A stretch of 64,000 nt of DNA, from contig OX596336.1 of assembly GCA_951394405.1 (NCBI GenBank), positions 434,001 through 498,000 of the forward strand, in the 5' to 3' direction. A program made the translations under genes and the position numbers. This document shows, one piece after another, positions 11,984 to 21,976 of the stretch. How positions within the stretch are numbered: position 1 is the stretch's first letter; every line of letters starts with the position of its first letter. The stretch is from Coprinellus micaceus. Its lineage: Eukaryota; Basidiomycota; Agaricomycetes; Agaricales; Psathyrellaceae. Under the pieces are notes generated by a model that did not search any database, had not been told where the DNA came from, and saw nothing but the letters and a program-made list of their open reading frames with translations.

Positions 11984-13093
11984 CTAGGGGTATAGTAGCT
12001 CCCCAACCTTCCCACCACTCTCCGTGTAGTCCGAGATGTCTTCCTCATCCGGGTCGTAGGCCTGGGCTTCACTACGAGAGGAGGATGAGTTCGAAAGGTG
12101 GCGTCCCGACTTCTTCTTGTACGCGCCCCGACGTCGGCCGCCACCTTCCTTGGGTGACGCTCCAGCCTCTTTCTTTGGGGGGCCTTTCCGTTTGGTCACC
12201 CACTGTGACCCAGAGTCGACCGCCACGTTGTACCTCGTCTCAATATCGCGAGCGAACCCACTATCATACGCGACACACTTCAGTAAAGTGACTTCAACGC
12301 CCTTTGATACGATGTAATCAGCAGCTATGCTTATTTATTGGACAAACGACGCACCTCTTCGCCGCTCGATAGTGCACGGATAACGTCTCCCTGGTTCACG
12401 CGCTGGCCTTGCCCGGTTTTGACGAGGGCGATCTCCTTCTTGACAAGTTCTTCCTCGAAGGCCGCGTTCTTGCTGGGAAGAAGGCCTGCTTTCCTCAGCC
12501 CAATCCTCGCCCTCGCAGCGACATACCACTGGTCACCCCTGGTCTGCTCAAGGATGTCGCTAGCAAGACTTCGTTTGGCCTGTAGGTAGTAGTGTGAGTT
12601 TTTGCCGCACGTACATAAACCAGGAGGTAAATAATTCTCACTGCACCGGTCTGGCCGCGAAACACCGTCCCGCTCATCTTCCCGACATGGCTAAACTCAT
12701 ACTCTCCCAAATACCTCCAAGTTAAGGACGTGCGATCCCGGTTCCGGCCAAACAGGCTCCAGGGTTGTGGTACCGCTCGGGGAGAGTAGCCGCTTGCGTT
12801 GAGTATAAGACCATGCTCTCCTGGATTCGATGGCATTTCCGGATGATGGGTGTTGATAGGGAAGATGGCGGCACGCGTTATGAGCGCGCTTGGGTTTCTG
12901 TCAGCCTGGATGACCTGGAAATGGCGTATGTAGCCGCCTCCGTACGCATCAGCCAGGAAGTCTCGAGGAACGCATGTTTTGCTCGGCACCACCGGGTCCA
13001 TGATGAAAGCGGTCGTGCGTTTCAAGTAAGCGTCCCGGGTAGATGATGGTAGAACTAGGACCTCGGCTTGCACTTCAGGGGGGCCCTGGTTTT

Positions 13094-13094
<1 letters not shown>
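11984..13094 (-). pseudogene. DUF6697-like copy 2, 3' part cut off by a LINE
   Basis: Three exons (13094-12642, 12579-12355, 12301-11984) encode the domain part: GGGYIRHFQVIQADRNPSAL, HPEMPSNPGEHGLILNASG, WRYLGEYEFS, FRGQTGA, then RARIGLRKAGLLP, the SSGEE exon end, GVEVTLLKCVAYDSGF and a basic tail. The coiled-coil exons are missing next to it and are found at 55456-56104. Between them lie the LINE and its 34.4-kb insert. Joining 55456 to 13094 across the 14-bp target duplication restores a six-exon frame of 506 residues, with phase-0 junctions matching copy 1. The coding exons themselves show no lesion, so the gene was probably functional until the LINE arrived. Confidence 0.85.

Positions 13095-13095
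<1 letters not shown>
13082..13095. repeat. LINE target-site duplication, left copy
   Basis: GGCCCTGGTTTTCC directly abuts the LINE poly(A) tract (poly-T on this strand). The same 14 bases, or 15 if the following T is counted, occur at 55374-55387 directly outside the LINE 5' end. This pairing shows that the two distant junctions belong to one insertion event. Confidence 0.9.
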
Positions 13096-13133
<38 letters not shown>

Positions 13134-13231
13134 GTAGAGCCTTTTGATGTGCGAGCATCCGCGTTTCCACGTCCTCGACATCGGCTGGGGTTTATAATTG
13201 AATTTTTGCGCTTCGTACTACAGTGGAATCA

Positions 13232-13256
13232 CCCCCCCCCCGGGGGGGGGGGGGGG
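13232..13256. repeat. C10G15 homopolymer pair in the LINE 3' UTR
   Basis: Ten C followed directly by fifteen G. It can form a long hairpin or G-quadruplex and is also a classic site of assembly or sequencing error. Confidence 0.8.
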
Positions 13257-13362
13257 TCTACCACGGTAGAAATCCGGTTCCGGACACCAGGTCTACGACC
13301 TGGTAGTGTGAGACTCACGGCCGGCTACCACTCACCTTTCGATGGGTGGTTGCCGACCTAGG

Positions 13363-16300
13363 TCAGTGGTTTCGCCCCGGTGGACGAGGAACCGCTGACC
13401 CCCTACTCACTAAAACTCCGAGATTCCTGTGGTACTTGAGGGATTTGCGCAGTATTTCATCATCGTTGGTGACGCCCTTCCACGTCGCCAACGCCTCGCT
13501 CGATTTTACAGCACGATTTCCGTACTTTTTGTCATTCGATGCGTGGATGTCAAAGTCTAGTCGTTTCTTTATCATGCTATGCCATGCGTTTTCGGCCTCC
13601 TGGGCTGTGACTCTCTTCTCCTGGGCACCTTGGTGTCCTACTGCCCAGGCACATCTCATGGTCCAGATTAGCCACGCAGTCTCTGATATCACCATCGTAT
13701 ATAGTCTATTTGTGCCCGTTTTGCTTCCCCTCGCAGCTGGAAAAGTACAGGAGATGATTTCTCCTATATTTTCGGGTTTTGTCCATTCTACACCTTTTTC
13801 CTGCATGATGTCGTCCACGAGATCCCACATCTTTTCTTGCCCTGTATGCGGGCACCTTAGTATGATATGGTCTGGTGTCTCCATGACCCCACAGGCTGCG
13901 CAGTCTTCATTTTCGGGTGCCACTCGGTTTCCGCAGGGTAGCCCTTTGTGGACTAGTTTCCAGAGGAAAGCCTTTATCTTTTTCTGTATGAGGTACTTCG
14001 ACCTTATTGCTTTCCATATGCGGTCGTCATTTGGTTTGTACCCCAGTCTGTTGTTTACTGCGCGTCTCGTCGCATCGAGGTTGGCGCTTGTTGAGTCACG
14101 TGTTCTCAGCCCTCGGCGCCTGATTTCGAGGAGGCTCCGATACAGGTTGGATTGGGTCATTGACTGCATTCGCGCTCCTCGTATCTTCTGTGTGGGGGTG
14201 ACATCCGTCAGCGGTATGTTTGTCGGTGGTAGGGTGATTGCCTGCTTCGCCGCCTCTTTTACGTTCGTCCTTATAGTCGTGTTCGTTTCTTTATTGTAGA
14301 GTCTAAATATTATTGTCCCTTCCCTTCGTCGGAGGTTCGCTGCTAGCTCTCTCATTATTGACTTGTCTCCCCTGTGGTCTAGCCAGTCTTTGTCTTCCAT
14401 TTCGCCTAGTGAGGTTGTGAGCGAGGCCATGATGTAGTCGGACTTTAGGTGGATGCGGACTCCTCGGTCTCTCGGCGCTCTCTGGATCACACTTAGCACA
14501 GCCAGCGCTCCGGCGTTTTCGTCAGATGCTTCCACGGTTGTTGGTACTCTGCCGTCTACCACTATGTCGTCGTTCGTCGTCGATCTGGCTGAGTACGATG
14601 CACTCGCATCCGTACATCCTCTATTCTGGGTTATTGTCTCTACATATACGTCGACAATGTTCCTATCGTCCACTTTCGGTCTCGTTACCTGCATTCCTCG
14701 GCGTGCCCAGGATGTCGGCTCATCAGGCGAGAATATTCTGAATCCGTGGTGGATTTCGTCATACCCGTTCAGTAGGGGGTTGAAGGGTTCGTCGTCATCG
14801 TGTAGCTCCATGGTCTCTCTCAGGTGCGTGTGGTCCTCGTTTATGGCTGCGAGGTCTGGCTCTTGGTGCATCGGGTTCCATTTCTCCCATATTGAGTCGA
14901 GGTATACGCCCGCCCATTCGTAGCACCCTTGTGGGTCATCGCATCCTATTGCCCTGCTTGTGTTACACTTCTCACAGTGACACCCCCGGTCTTGGTTGGG
15001 TTCCTCCTCGTCTGCCCCCTGCGGGACATTATCATGGGGGAACATAACGACGAACCATTCTAGGTCTCCCACTGTGTATATTCTGTGGACGTCTCTCAGG
15101 CATCTTGCGATTCTCCCAGTATCCGTCGTCCATCCCGTCCTGTCGCGTCCTGGGTGGAACCACAGTGGGAGTATTTGTTTGACCTTCATGGGCACCACAG
15201 GTGGCGCATACATTAGATTGTATTTTGCGGCTACTTCTATCATCTTTCGAGTCGATAGGGGGAGTCCGCTTCGGCCTCCTTGTTTGTATGTGCTCCATGT
15301 CTGGAGGAAGATGTTTGTAACTGCCTCGCGGTCATTTATTCTTTGCGTTTTTGGGATGTCTCTCCATATCAGATCTGCAGCTATCTGTGGCCACCTGATT
15401 TTGAGGGCCTTCGCCATTACGAACCTCCTGAGGAGCATGAGGTATATTGCGTCGTTTCTCAGGTCAATGTCCAGGACACTTTTCCCTCCGTGTTTGTGGT
15501 GCAGGGACGCGGTCTCCTTGTTTACGCTTGGGGTCTTGCCGTTCCACATTATCTTTTTAATTACTTTTGTGACATGGTTTGTGACACTCTTTGGCATTCC
15601 TTGGACGGCTGTCCTGTATTGGGTTCTCCCCCCTGGTTCGAGTTTTGTCAGGAGGCTTCTCCCTTCAAGTGAAGGGTTTGATTTGAGGAAGTAGTCGACT
15701 TTGGAGTCTAGAGTTTCGAGTGTGGGGGTCCACACACTGACATCGTCTACTCCATTTCCTACGAAAGCTCCTAGTGCTCTGATCGGCTGTCCCTCGACTG
15801 CCACCTTTATTTCATCGGGGATCTTTGATGATTCGTCTCCGGGGGTGACACATCTGTCGTCGCGAATCCTGTCTCGGTATTCCTTTTTTCCTACTGGAAT
15901 GGTTTCTGTTTTGTCAACATTGAAGCGCGCGCCTGATGCACAGCACCACCTCTGGAGGAGCGCTTCTAGTTCTGGGAAGCTGTCACGGTCGGACAGGTAT
16001 ATTGTTGTGTCGTCGGCGAAGAGTGATATTATTAGCCGTTCCGTTTGCTCTGGCGTGTCAAAGCCTTTCAGGTTGGATTTTCGGATTAAACAGGCCAGGG
16101 ATTCAATTGCTATATTGAATAGCAGGCAGGACAGTGGGTCTCCTTGCCTTACACCTCTTGTTACTCTGAAGGGGTCGCTGACTTCCCCGTTTATGATTAC
16201 TGATGTCTCTGCCTGTTGGTACAGGGATTTTATTGTCTTGCGGAAGCTTTCGGGGCATTCAAGCCGCTCTAATGACTGCTGTAGGAATCGGTGTGTGATT

Positions 16301-18375
16301 CTGTCGTATGCCTTTTCTTGGTCTAGGAAGACAAGTACGCCATTCTCTTCCTCTGCCTCGCACCACCTTATCATAAGCTTTATCAGCTCGGTTTGGTCGT
16401 CTATCCGTCTCCCCTTCATGAAGCCAGCTTGGTCTGGGTGGATGATCTTGAGCGCTGCGGGGGCTAGCTTCATGGATAGGGCCTTTGTGAATGTCTTATA
16501 GTCGGCATTTAGGACTGTTATTGGCCGGTAGTTTGCAATTTCATCTCTATCTTTCTTTTTGTAGATTGGGCACATCCATCCCTCAGCAAAATTGCTCATC
16601 GGGGCAAGTCCAGACTGCTCAATGTCGTTGTATACGCACTGGAGTAGTTGGACTATGTTCACTGGTTTCTCGTCCATGTCTTTTTGCACTGCCTCATCGT
16701 ATTTTTGTGCCATCTGTTTCCACATATCCGCAGGTATACCGTCGGGGCCAGACGCCTTTTCGTTTTTCATTGAGGCCAGTGCCAGTCGCACTTCCTCATA
16801 GCTCATGCTCTTTCCCAGGGTTTCTTTATCTTCATTGTCGAATCTGGCTTCCATATTTTGCAGTACGTCGTCCGCTGCTTGGTCCCTCACAGCCTGGCTG
16901 TATTCTGTGTCTGTCTGCGCCCGTTCGTGGTATCCTCGCGCTATTTCCGCCATTTTGTCTGATCGTCTTTCTGGCTCTCTGTCTGGAGCTAGTGGGTCTT
17001 TTAGTGCGTAGAAGGTGTCTCGTGGCTTCGACGCCTTGTTGGATCTTATCCACGTCTTCCCTATATGTTCGTTCTCAAGCTGATACTTTGTTGACAGTTC
17101 CTGCCGTACATTCATGTGCCGACCAAGTTCGACAGCCTTTATTTTGCTTGCTATCCGTGTTATCTCTTTTGCTTTCTCAGTGTTTGAGACGGTGGTGTCT
17201 TCAAGGACCTTGTTCAGTTCCTCTTTGAGTTTCTTTATTTCCACCCTCGCTTTTGGTACGATCGTCCGTGCAAGCTCACGTGCACTATCTCTTAGGTCCT
17301 TCTTCAGCGCTTGAAATATCAGTTGTGGTGGTTCATCACCCGCGTCCATATCACCTGCACTGAGGATTTTATTTAGCGCATTTTTACACTTTGCGTCTAC
17401 GCTAGTCATGTACTTTTCATGCCCCAGTAGGAAGTCTGGGATCTCCCACCTGCCTTCCCCAACATGGGGGGCTTCATAGTCGTAGAATTTGACTGACACC
17501 ATTTCATGGTCCGTCGTCTCAATGGGGTGGTCGATATTTATCCTCCATTCCCTCGTCTTGTTTATGTGGTCTCTTTTCACATATATTCTGTCTATCCTGG
17601 ACATCGGTTCCGTTCGCTGGTTTGCCATCTCTCCCCCCTGGGGGGTGGCCTCCATCGGGTTGCCTGTCTGGCTCCCTCCTGCCGTGTCTAGTTCTTCAGT
17701 GCCCATTTGGGGGCCGGGGTTCTCCTGATTTGTTGCCCTATCCTGTCGCCTCCGCATGGCCGCGTTTCTCATGCCCCAGGTATAGCTGGGTAGGTCTGGG
17801 TTGTCTCTCCTCCATCCATCTACCATGCGCAGGGCGGTCTTCAGGCCTCGCAGTGCGTTCACTGCTTCTGCATTGTCCTCGTGGGGGGGTGATCTATCAA
17901 GCGCGTCCTCCACTACGTTGAAATCCCCCATCATTAGGTCTGGTCGTCTACGTCGTGTGTGTGGGCCATATTTGCCTGCTAGGCTCTCCCAGAATTGTGT
18001 ATTTTCTCCAGGAGCATTCGGGGCGTATATCCCAAGGATGCGTAGTTCTGTAGTGTGGTTCTTCCATGGGATGGCTACCTGTATCGCCCTCCCTGGTATC
18101 AGTCTGTCTACCTTGATATCCTCTAGGTTAGTTTTCACCATTTTTCTATTTATCACGATTGCGACGCCTCTTGCGTTCGGGTGGTCCGCATCGTCTGTAT
18201 TAAAGACGTACAGTGATCTACTGAACTGCTCGTTTAGTTCCGCTACCTGGGCGTCATTGATGTGCGTCTCCTGCACGACTAAGACTCCAAGTTTACGGTC
18301 TCTCATCAGCTGGTTTATGTGCTGCCATTTGCCGTTTGTCGCATGCGAGCCTGCGCCACGGATATTTAGCGATGC
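13363..18375 (-). CDS. LINE ORF2, main part: endonuclease, reverse transcriptase, RNase H, zinc ribbon
   Basis: Open from the break at 18379 to the stop at 13363; the first internal Met is at 18306. The APE-type endonuclease starts with ASLNIRGAG and continues through VLVVQETHIND and MMGDFNVVE. The reverse transcriptase includes FLDQEKAYDRI, GVRQGDPLSCLLFN and the catalytic FADD box (about 760 residues after the Met at 18306). An RNase H-like segment has CTDASASYSA and LKSDYIMA, and a C-terminal zinc ribbon has CAACGVMETPDHIILRCPHT. These nick target DNA, copy the RNA and remove the template. The first 143 residues of ORF2 lie across the 34-kb insert at 52785-53213; joined in frame, the full protein has 1,813 residues. 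No internal stop or frameshift is seen. Confidence 0.92.
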   Translation of the reverse strand, partial: ASLNIRGAGSHATNGKWQHINQLMRDRKLGVLVVQETHINDAQVAELNEQFSRSLYVFNTDDADHPNARGVAIVINRKMVKTNLEDIKVDRLIPGRAIQVAIPWKNHTTELRILGIYAPNAPGENTQFWESLAGKYGPHTRRRRPDLMMGDFNVVEDALDRSPPHEDNAEAVNALRGLKTALRMVDGWRRDNPDLPSYTWGMRNAAMRRRQDRATNQENPGPQMGTEELDTAGGSQTGNPMEATPQGGEMANQRTEPMSRIDRIYVKRDHINKTREWRINIDHPIETTDHEMVSVKFYDYEAPHVGEGRWEIPDFLLGHEKYMTSVDAKCKNALNKILSAGDMDAGDEPPQLIFQALKKDLRDSARELARTIVPKARVEIKKLKEELNKVLEDTTVSNTEKAKEITRIASKIKAVELGRHMNVRQELSTKYQLENEHIGKTWIRSNKASKPRDTFYALKDPLAPDREPERRSDKMAEIARGYHERAQTDTEYSQAVRDQAADDVLQNMEARFDNEDKETLGKSMSYEEVRLALASMKNEKASGPDGIPADMWKQMAQKYDEAVQKDMDEKPVNIVQLLQCVYNDIEQSGLAPMSNFAEGWMCPIYKKKDRDEIANYRPITVLNADYKTFTKALSMKLAPAALKIIHPDQAGFMKGRRIDDQTELIKLMIRWCEAEEENGVLVFLDQEKAYDRITHRFLQQSLERLECPESFRKTIKSLYQQAETSVIINGEVSDPFRVTRGVRQGDPLSCLLFNIAIESLACLIRKSNLKGFDTPEQTERLIISLFADDTTIYLSDRDSFPELEALLQRWCCASGARFNVDKTETIPVGKKEYRDRIRDDRCVTPGDESSKIPDEIKVAVEGQPIRALGAFVGNGVDDVSVWTPTLETLDSKVDYFLKSNPSLEGRSLLTKLEPGGRTQYRTAVQGMPKSVTNHVTKVIKKIMWNGKTPSVNKETASLHHKHGGKSVLDIDLRNDAIYLMLLRRFVMAKALKIRWPQIAADLIWRDIPKTQRINDREAVTNIFLQTWSTYKQGGRSGLPLSTRKMIEVAAKYNLMYAPPVVPMKVKQILPLWFHPGRDRTGWTTDTGRIARCLRDVHRIYTVGDLEWFVVMFPHDNVPQGADEEEPNQDRGCHCEKCNTSRAIGCDDPQGCYEWAGVYLDSIWEKWNPMHQEPDLAAINEDHTHLRETMELHDDDEPFNPLLNGYDEIHHGFRIFSPDEPTSWARRGMQVTRPKVDDRNIVDVYVETITQNRGCTDASASYSARSTTNDDIVVDGRVPTTVEASDENAGALAVLSVIQRAPRDRGVRIHLKSDYIMASLTTSLGEMEDKDWLDHRGDKSIMRELAANLRRREGTIIFRLYNKETNTTIRTNVKEAAKQAITLPPTNIPLTDVTPTQKIRGARMQSMTQSNLYRSLLEIRRRGLRTRDSTSANLDATRRAVNNRLGYKPNDDRIWKAIRSKYLIQKKIKAFLWKLVHKGLPCGNRVAPENEDCAACGVMETPDHIILRCPHTGQEKMWDLVDDIMQEKGVEWTKPENIGEIISCTFPAARGSKTGTNRLYTMVISETAWLIWTMRCAWAVGHQGAQEKRVTAQEAENAWHSMIKKRLDFDIHASNDKKYGNRAVKSSEALATWKGVTNDDEILRKSLKYHRNLGVLVSRGSAVPRPPGRNH

Positions 18376-18379
18376 AACT
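18376..18379. repeat. AACT target duplication, left edge of the 34.4-kb insert
   Basis: AACT here and at 52785-52788 flank the insert. Collapsing the two copies to one gives a LINE ORF2 reading ...KPHIAVASLNIRG..., with the Val codon inside the duplication. That is the expected run-in to an APE endonuclease domain. Confidence 0.75.
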
Positions 18380-18408
18380 TGTGGGCTGTGGGCCGACGAG
18401 CGGCATCT

Positions 18409-18423
18409 CCGAGGCTTTAAGCC
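18409..18423 (+). repeat. Inverted repeat, left end of the 34.4-kb insert
   Basis: CCGAGGCTTTAAGCC, perfect 15-bp match to the inverted copy at 52770-52784. After a 3-bp mismatch both arms share GGTA. It lies 29 bp inside the left boundary set by the AACT duplication, so the left tip may carry extra DNA. Confidence 0.7.
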
Positions 18424-18651
18424 CCCGGTAACCTTTGAACCTTTGCACTTTAGCCCTCAAATTCTCCTCTTGTTACCCTCCCATTTTCTTGCCAATGCTG
18501 GCACCCATTTAAACTCTCTTTCCCTTTTTCGTGGCCGTCGCCAACCCACCGTAACCCCCTCACCCGAATCCGGAATGTTTGTCCAATCACACTCCCACTG
18601 ATGCATACATCCGTGTCTGAGCACGTGCGTTCGTAATATACATTCGGTTCC

Positions 18652-19896
18652 TTAGTTACCGACATTCCTTAAACTTATACCCCTACGATTTGCTTCCGCC
18701 ACATTCGCCCCGAACCATTCTGTATCCTCAAGTCTTGGAAGATCCTCCCCACGCAGTTCGACGTCCACCACCTTGAGTTCATCAGGACAACCCTCCTGCA
18801 CCATTGACAAGGCTGTTCTCAAATAATCCAAGCAGTCTGTTTGTTGTTCGTATTGGCTCTTCACATAAACGATCGTCATCGCCTTTAAACGCCGGTGTGG
18901 GTATGGCGGCTCAACCGCGTGCCATCCCTTCGCTATCCATACCAGCTCTTCCAATTTGGGGCAAAGAACGTTCCAATCCGCTGTCGCTTGGGGGCGGTCG
19001 TGTCGACCAGCCGCGACCACCGACAGTCGGCGCAGCGATCTTCCTAGCCTCGCCAGAATTGGTGTGGCCTCGGGGAGGGTGAGGAAAATGTGAAGCGTTT
19101 CAACACCGGACAACGCCCATATCGTCGTGATTCGCCCTATCAGCGTTGCAAATGCCGAGGGATCCAACCGTCTGTCGTCGAGTGATCCTAGCGAAAGTGT
19201 CTTCAGTCCGATGTCGCCAGTATCAGAGGGCAACAAAAACGAGGTATCCACCCCAGTTTGATCCGGATCCGCAATCACGCGGCTCAAGCGCAATGTCGCC
19301 AGATTGGGGTGTGCGCCTAGTAAATCCGCAAGTATACGGTCGGAGGATATGCCCTCACGAGCCTCTAGCTGCACACGACATAAATTCGGGCAGGTAAGGC
19401 TCAGCGCCTTCAACAGGTGCGTGGTCTCCATCGGCAAACCAGATGACAACAACTCCCATCCCCTTCGATCAACCACTGTTTCCAATTTCTTCATCCTTCC
19501 CAGCACACTCTCCAGTGTCTTGACATCATATCTGCCGCTCATCCGCAAGTCCAGTCGCAGTGTGTAATTCGCCAGCTCTGCCTTATCCGCTCGGACCCCC
19601 CCTTCCTTGAGCATGCGGTCAACGTTCTCCAGTCCTTGAGCCGTTCGGATCGTTACAAATCTCCATAACTTGCGGATGCCAATGTCGTAGAACGTCCTGC
19701 TAACCAACAGCATCCTCCTGGCGAAGTCTGCGACCCGGAGGGCATGCTCACCCCCAGGTCGTGACTGGTCCTCGTAGTCAACCCTGGCGCCGAATTCACT
19801 GCCTGCAAACAAGAATCGGTCGAAGACTTCCCCCCACAGCTCACTCGGGAGGTTCGGCATTCGCGCAGGGTCCCCGGAGTTCGTGTACCACGCCAA
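18652..19896 (-). CDS. F-box/LRR-type protein 1
   Basis: Single exon, 414 residues from 19896; a second Met at 19860 directly precedes the F-box. The N-terminal F-box is readable as MPNLPSELWGEVFDRFLF, followed by LVSRTFYDIGIRKLWRFVTI. The rest consists of leucine-rich-repeat-like units such as LSLTCPNLCRVQLEAREGI and GAHPNLATLRLSRV, ending in CPKLEELVWIAKGWHAV and a charged C-terminus. F-box proteins normally bind Skp1 and select substrates for SCF ubiquitin ligases. This architecture is heavily expanded in mushroom genomes, and individual targets are unknown. It is the leftmost gene of the 34.4-kb insert, 272 bp from the insert edge. Confidence 0.8.
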   Translation of the reverse strand: MAWYTNSGDPARMPNLPSELWGEVFDRFLFAGSEFGARVDYEDQSRPGGEHALRVADFARRMLLVSRTFYDIGIRKLWRFVTIRTAQGLENVDRMLKEGGVRADKAELANYTLRLDLRMSGRYDVKTLESVLGRMKKLETVVDRRGWELLSSGLPMETTHLLKALSLTCPNLCRVQLEAREGISSDRILADLLGAHPNLATLRLSRVIADPDQTGVDTSFLLPSDTGDIGLKTLSLGSLDDRRLDPSAFATLIGRITTIWALSGVETLHIFLTLPEATPILARLGRSLRRLSVVAAGRHDRPQATADWNVLCPKLEELVWIAKGWHAVEPPYPHRRLKAMTIVYVKSQYEQQTDCLDYLRTALSMVQEGCPDELKVVDVELRGEDLPRLEDTEWFGANVAEANRRGISLRNVGN

Positions 19897-20270
19897 GCAA
19901 GATGTGAGACCCTAGACGTCGTCGGAGGGAGAAGTGCGCAAGAAGGCTGTCGGCCACCACAGACACTGGGCAACTCGTGCGGTAGGCACGCTCAGAATTG
20001 GTTAGCCACCGATGATACTGATCCGAATACCCTTGCATTAACGAGGTAGTTGTTACACGCACACGTCTACACAACTACTTCGGAGGGGTGCATCGCTCCC
20101 ACTCTTTCGCCCTAGGTAGCGGTGCACGGCTTGCACTCCCAACATCGACCAGGGCGAATGGGCCACATCCCCTCCCTCATACCACTCCGGATACACCTAT
20201 ATCAAAGTCATAATGCAGGCATCGGGAAGGAGAGTGATGTCGCGTTACTCGCCCTTGACGAACCCAACCG

Positions 20271-21697
20271 TCAGCATGGTAAGTGCGGCCACAGTGGAGC
20301 TGGACACACCGAACGCCGGCGACGAAAGACATCGCTGCGATGAGCGAAGAAGCGATGAACGTCTGAAGGGTCGTTTGCATCCGGCCAGGGGAGTTTGGGG
20401 CCGTACGAGGCATTAGGCCACGGGACAAGGGTTCGAGAGCGCAGGTGAGCGCACGAAGGATCGAGAGCGATGTTGAACAAGAACTCCTCATGCTCGATCC
20501 CCGTCATTTCGTGACGGCGGAGCTTGTCGAGGAGGTGAACCATTCTTCGTCGGTATGCCGCACGATCTGCCGCAGGCTCTCCTGCAGCGTCTACCATGTA
20601 ATCCTGCTCATCGATGTCATCTGCTGACAGCTCCCGATTCGGGGCGAAGCGGTCGAGCACATCGTCGCCAACGGATTCGACGTCTGAGATGGTGTCATCC
20701 TCAACATCGTCAGGACTCATGTGCGCAGACATACTTGCGAGGACAAACGTTAGGACACTCAGTGTATCGCGAAATACTACTCACCGCGTTCCAACGGAAG
20801 CGGGACATTCAACATGCTGTAACTCAGCAACCTCCACTAAGCTGAAGAGAACATTATTGAAGGAGAGACTGAAACGGCCGCGACGAAGGGGACATACAGT
20901 TGAGGCGGGCACGGAATGTTGGTGGAACTGGTCTCCAAGGCACTGGGAAGAACCTCCCCACGAGAATGTGAGCGGGATGAAGAGGCAGGAGTAATCATCG
21001 TATGGCCTGCGGGAAGCGGGGCAGAAAACGACTGGGCTGGAGGAGAGATTTTCGGGACGAGGGTAGGAGATCGGGGTAGGACTGCGCGGTAGAAGGGAAC
21101 AGTGGAACGACACGTTAGGACACCTGTAAAGCGTTCGAAAACTTAAATAACGAGTGAGGTGGGTCACTCACCTGACGTGGAACTAAGGACTAGGTCCAAT
21201 GGAGCGATCAACGGCCCTCGAACGCGATGCAGCTTCACGGCGGGCGATAACGAACGCCAGGTACTCAAGCCAGCTGAAAGGGTCAGCATAACAAGAGAGA
21301 CCGTCAATGGGAAGAATACTGGTCGACCGATTAGTGTACCACCAGGAGTACAGGGAGACCAGTTCCCAACGACCAGTGTCGTGCTCGACTGGATGAGGGG
21401 ATTGAGGGGGTGAAGCCGGCTCCAAGGCGGGCATGGAGTCATCAGATTCCCCGTCCGAGACAGGGCTTTCATGGAGCAAAGTCAGAACGGGGCAATAGAA
21501 CATGGCAGAGAAATGACGTACTCGCCAAAGACCATTTCGGAATCCATTTCTGGGTGGATGTACCCTCGATTGGGTAAGGGAGAACCCAAGCGGCGCACGA
21601 CGAGTTGTTCAGCGCGCGGAGTGTCAACAAGCGTATGGGATACCGTGAGGTCACTGGGTGAAGGGAGCACATTGGAGGGACTCGTATAAGAGGGCAT
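20271..21697 (-). CDS. Multi-exon gene of unknown function (exon structure uncertain)
   Basis: Several coding-like segments on the minus strand can be chained. A first exon begins MPSYTSPSNVLPSPSDLTVS (21697). A middle segment with SPTLVPKISPPAQSF follows a GT-AG intron near 21127-21175. A Ser-rich exon ends CPPQ, a short exon reads LVEVAELQHVECPASVGTR, and an acidic exon contains SPDDVEDDTISDVESVGDD followed by AAYRRRMVHLLDKLRRHE. The later junctions close in phase. The join between exons 1 and 2 and the 3' end do not resolve by eye, and an alternative frame at 20177-20491 has a hydrophobic stretch. I do not recognise the family. It may be degenerate. Confidence 0.4.
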
Positions 21698-21976
21698 TAG
21701 GCTGCGATTGTGGGGTGGATGATATGGGACATAGTAAATATACTTTCACTGGATGTTTCAAACCAACGCGGGAACCGATACGGGTGAGACTGATGAAAAA
21801 AAAGGTGGCTGCCTAAAGTCAATGACGACAATGGACGACCAAGGAGCCGTTGAGCAAGGGACTACGTATTCGGAGCGCCGACCCCCTTGAAGACACCGCA
21901 GGCGACTTCGTACCCAAGGACAATGTAAAAAACGCGATCATGAGCGCTCAAAGCCAACTACGAGTAGTAGATGTGC

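Larger units (their letters stand above)
13096..18379 (-). mobile_element. LINE retrotransposon, 3' portion (ORF2 and poly(A))
   Basis: 3' two thirds of a Tad1-like non-LTR retrotransposon on the minus strand. A 37-nt poly-T at 13096-13132 is the poly(A) tail. A 230-bp 3' UTR follows, containing a C10G15 tract at 13232-13256, and then ORF2. It stops abruptly at 18379 with AACT (18376-18379), after which the 34.4-kb insert begins. The 5' portion resumes at 52785-55373. The two parts sum to about 7.87 kb with both ORFs open, so the copy looks young. Confidence 0.9.

Noticed and set aside
13096..13132. Poly-T as a transcription terminator or simple repeat
   Set aside because: It abuts a LINE 3' UTR on the minus strand and a 14-bp target duplication, so it is the LINE poly(A) tail.
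14996..17228. Plus-strand frames within the LINE
   Set aside because: They are hydrophobic shadows of ORF2, which carries endonuclease, reverse transcriptase and RNase H motifs on the minus strand.
20271..21697. The 20-21.7 kb gene as a paralogue of the 653-residue gene
   Set aside because: Both begin with acidic, Ser-rich exons, but I could not align any structured segment.
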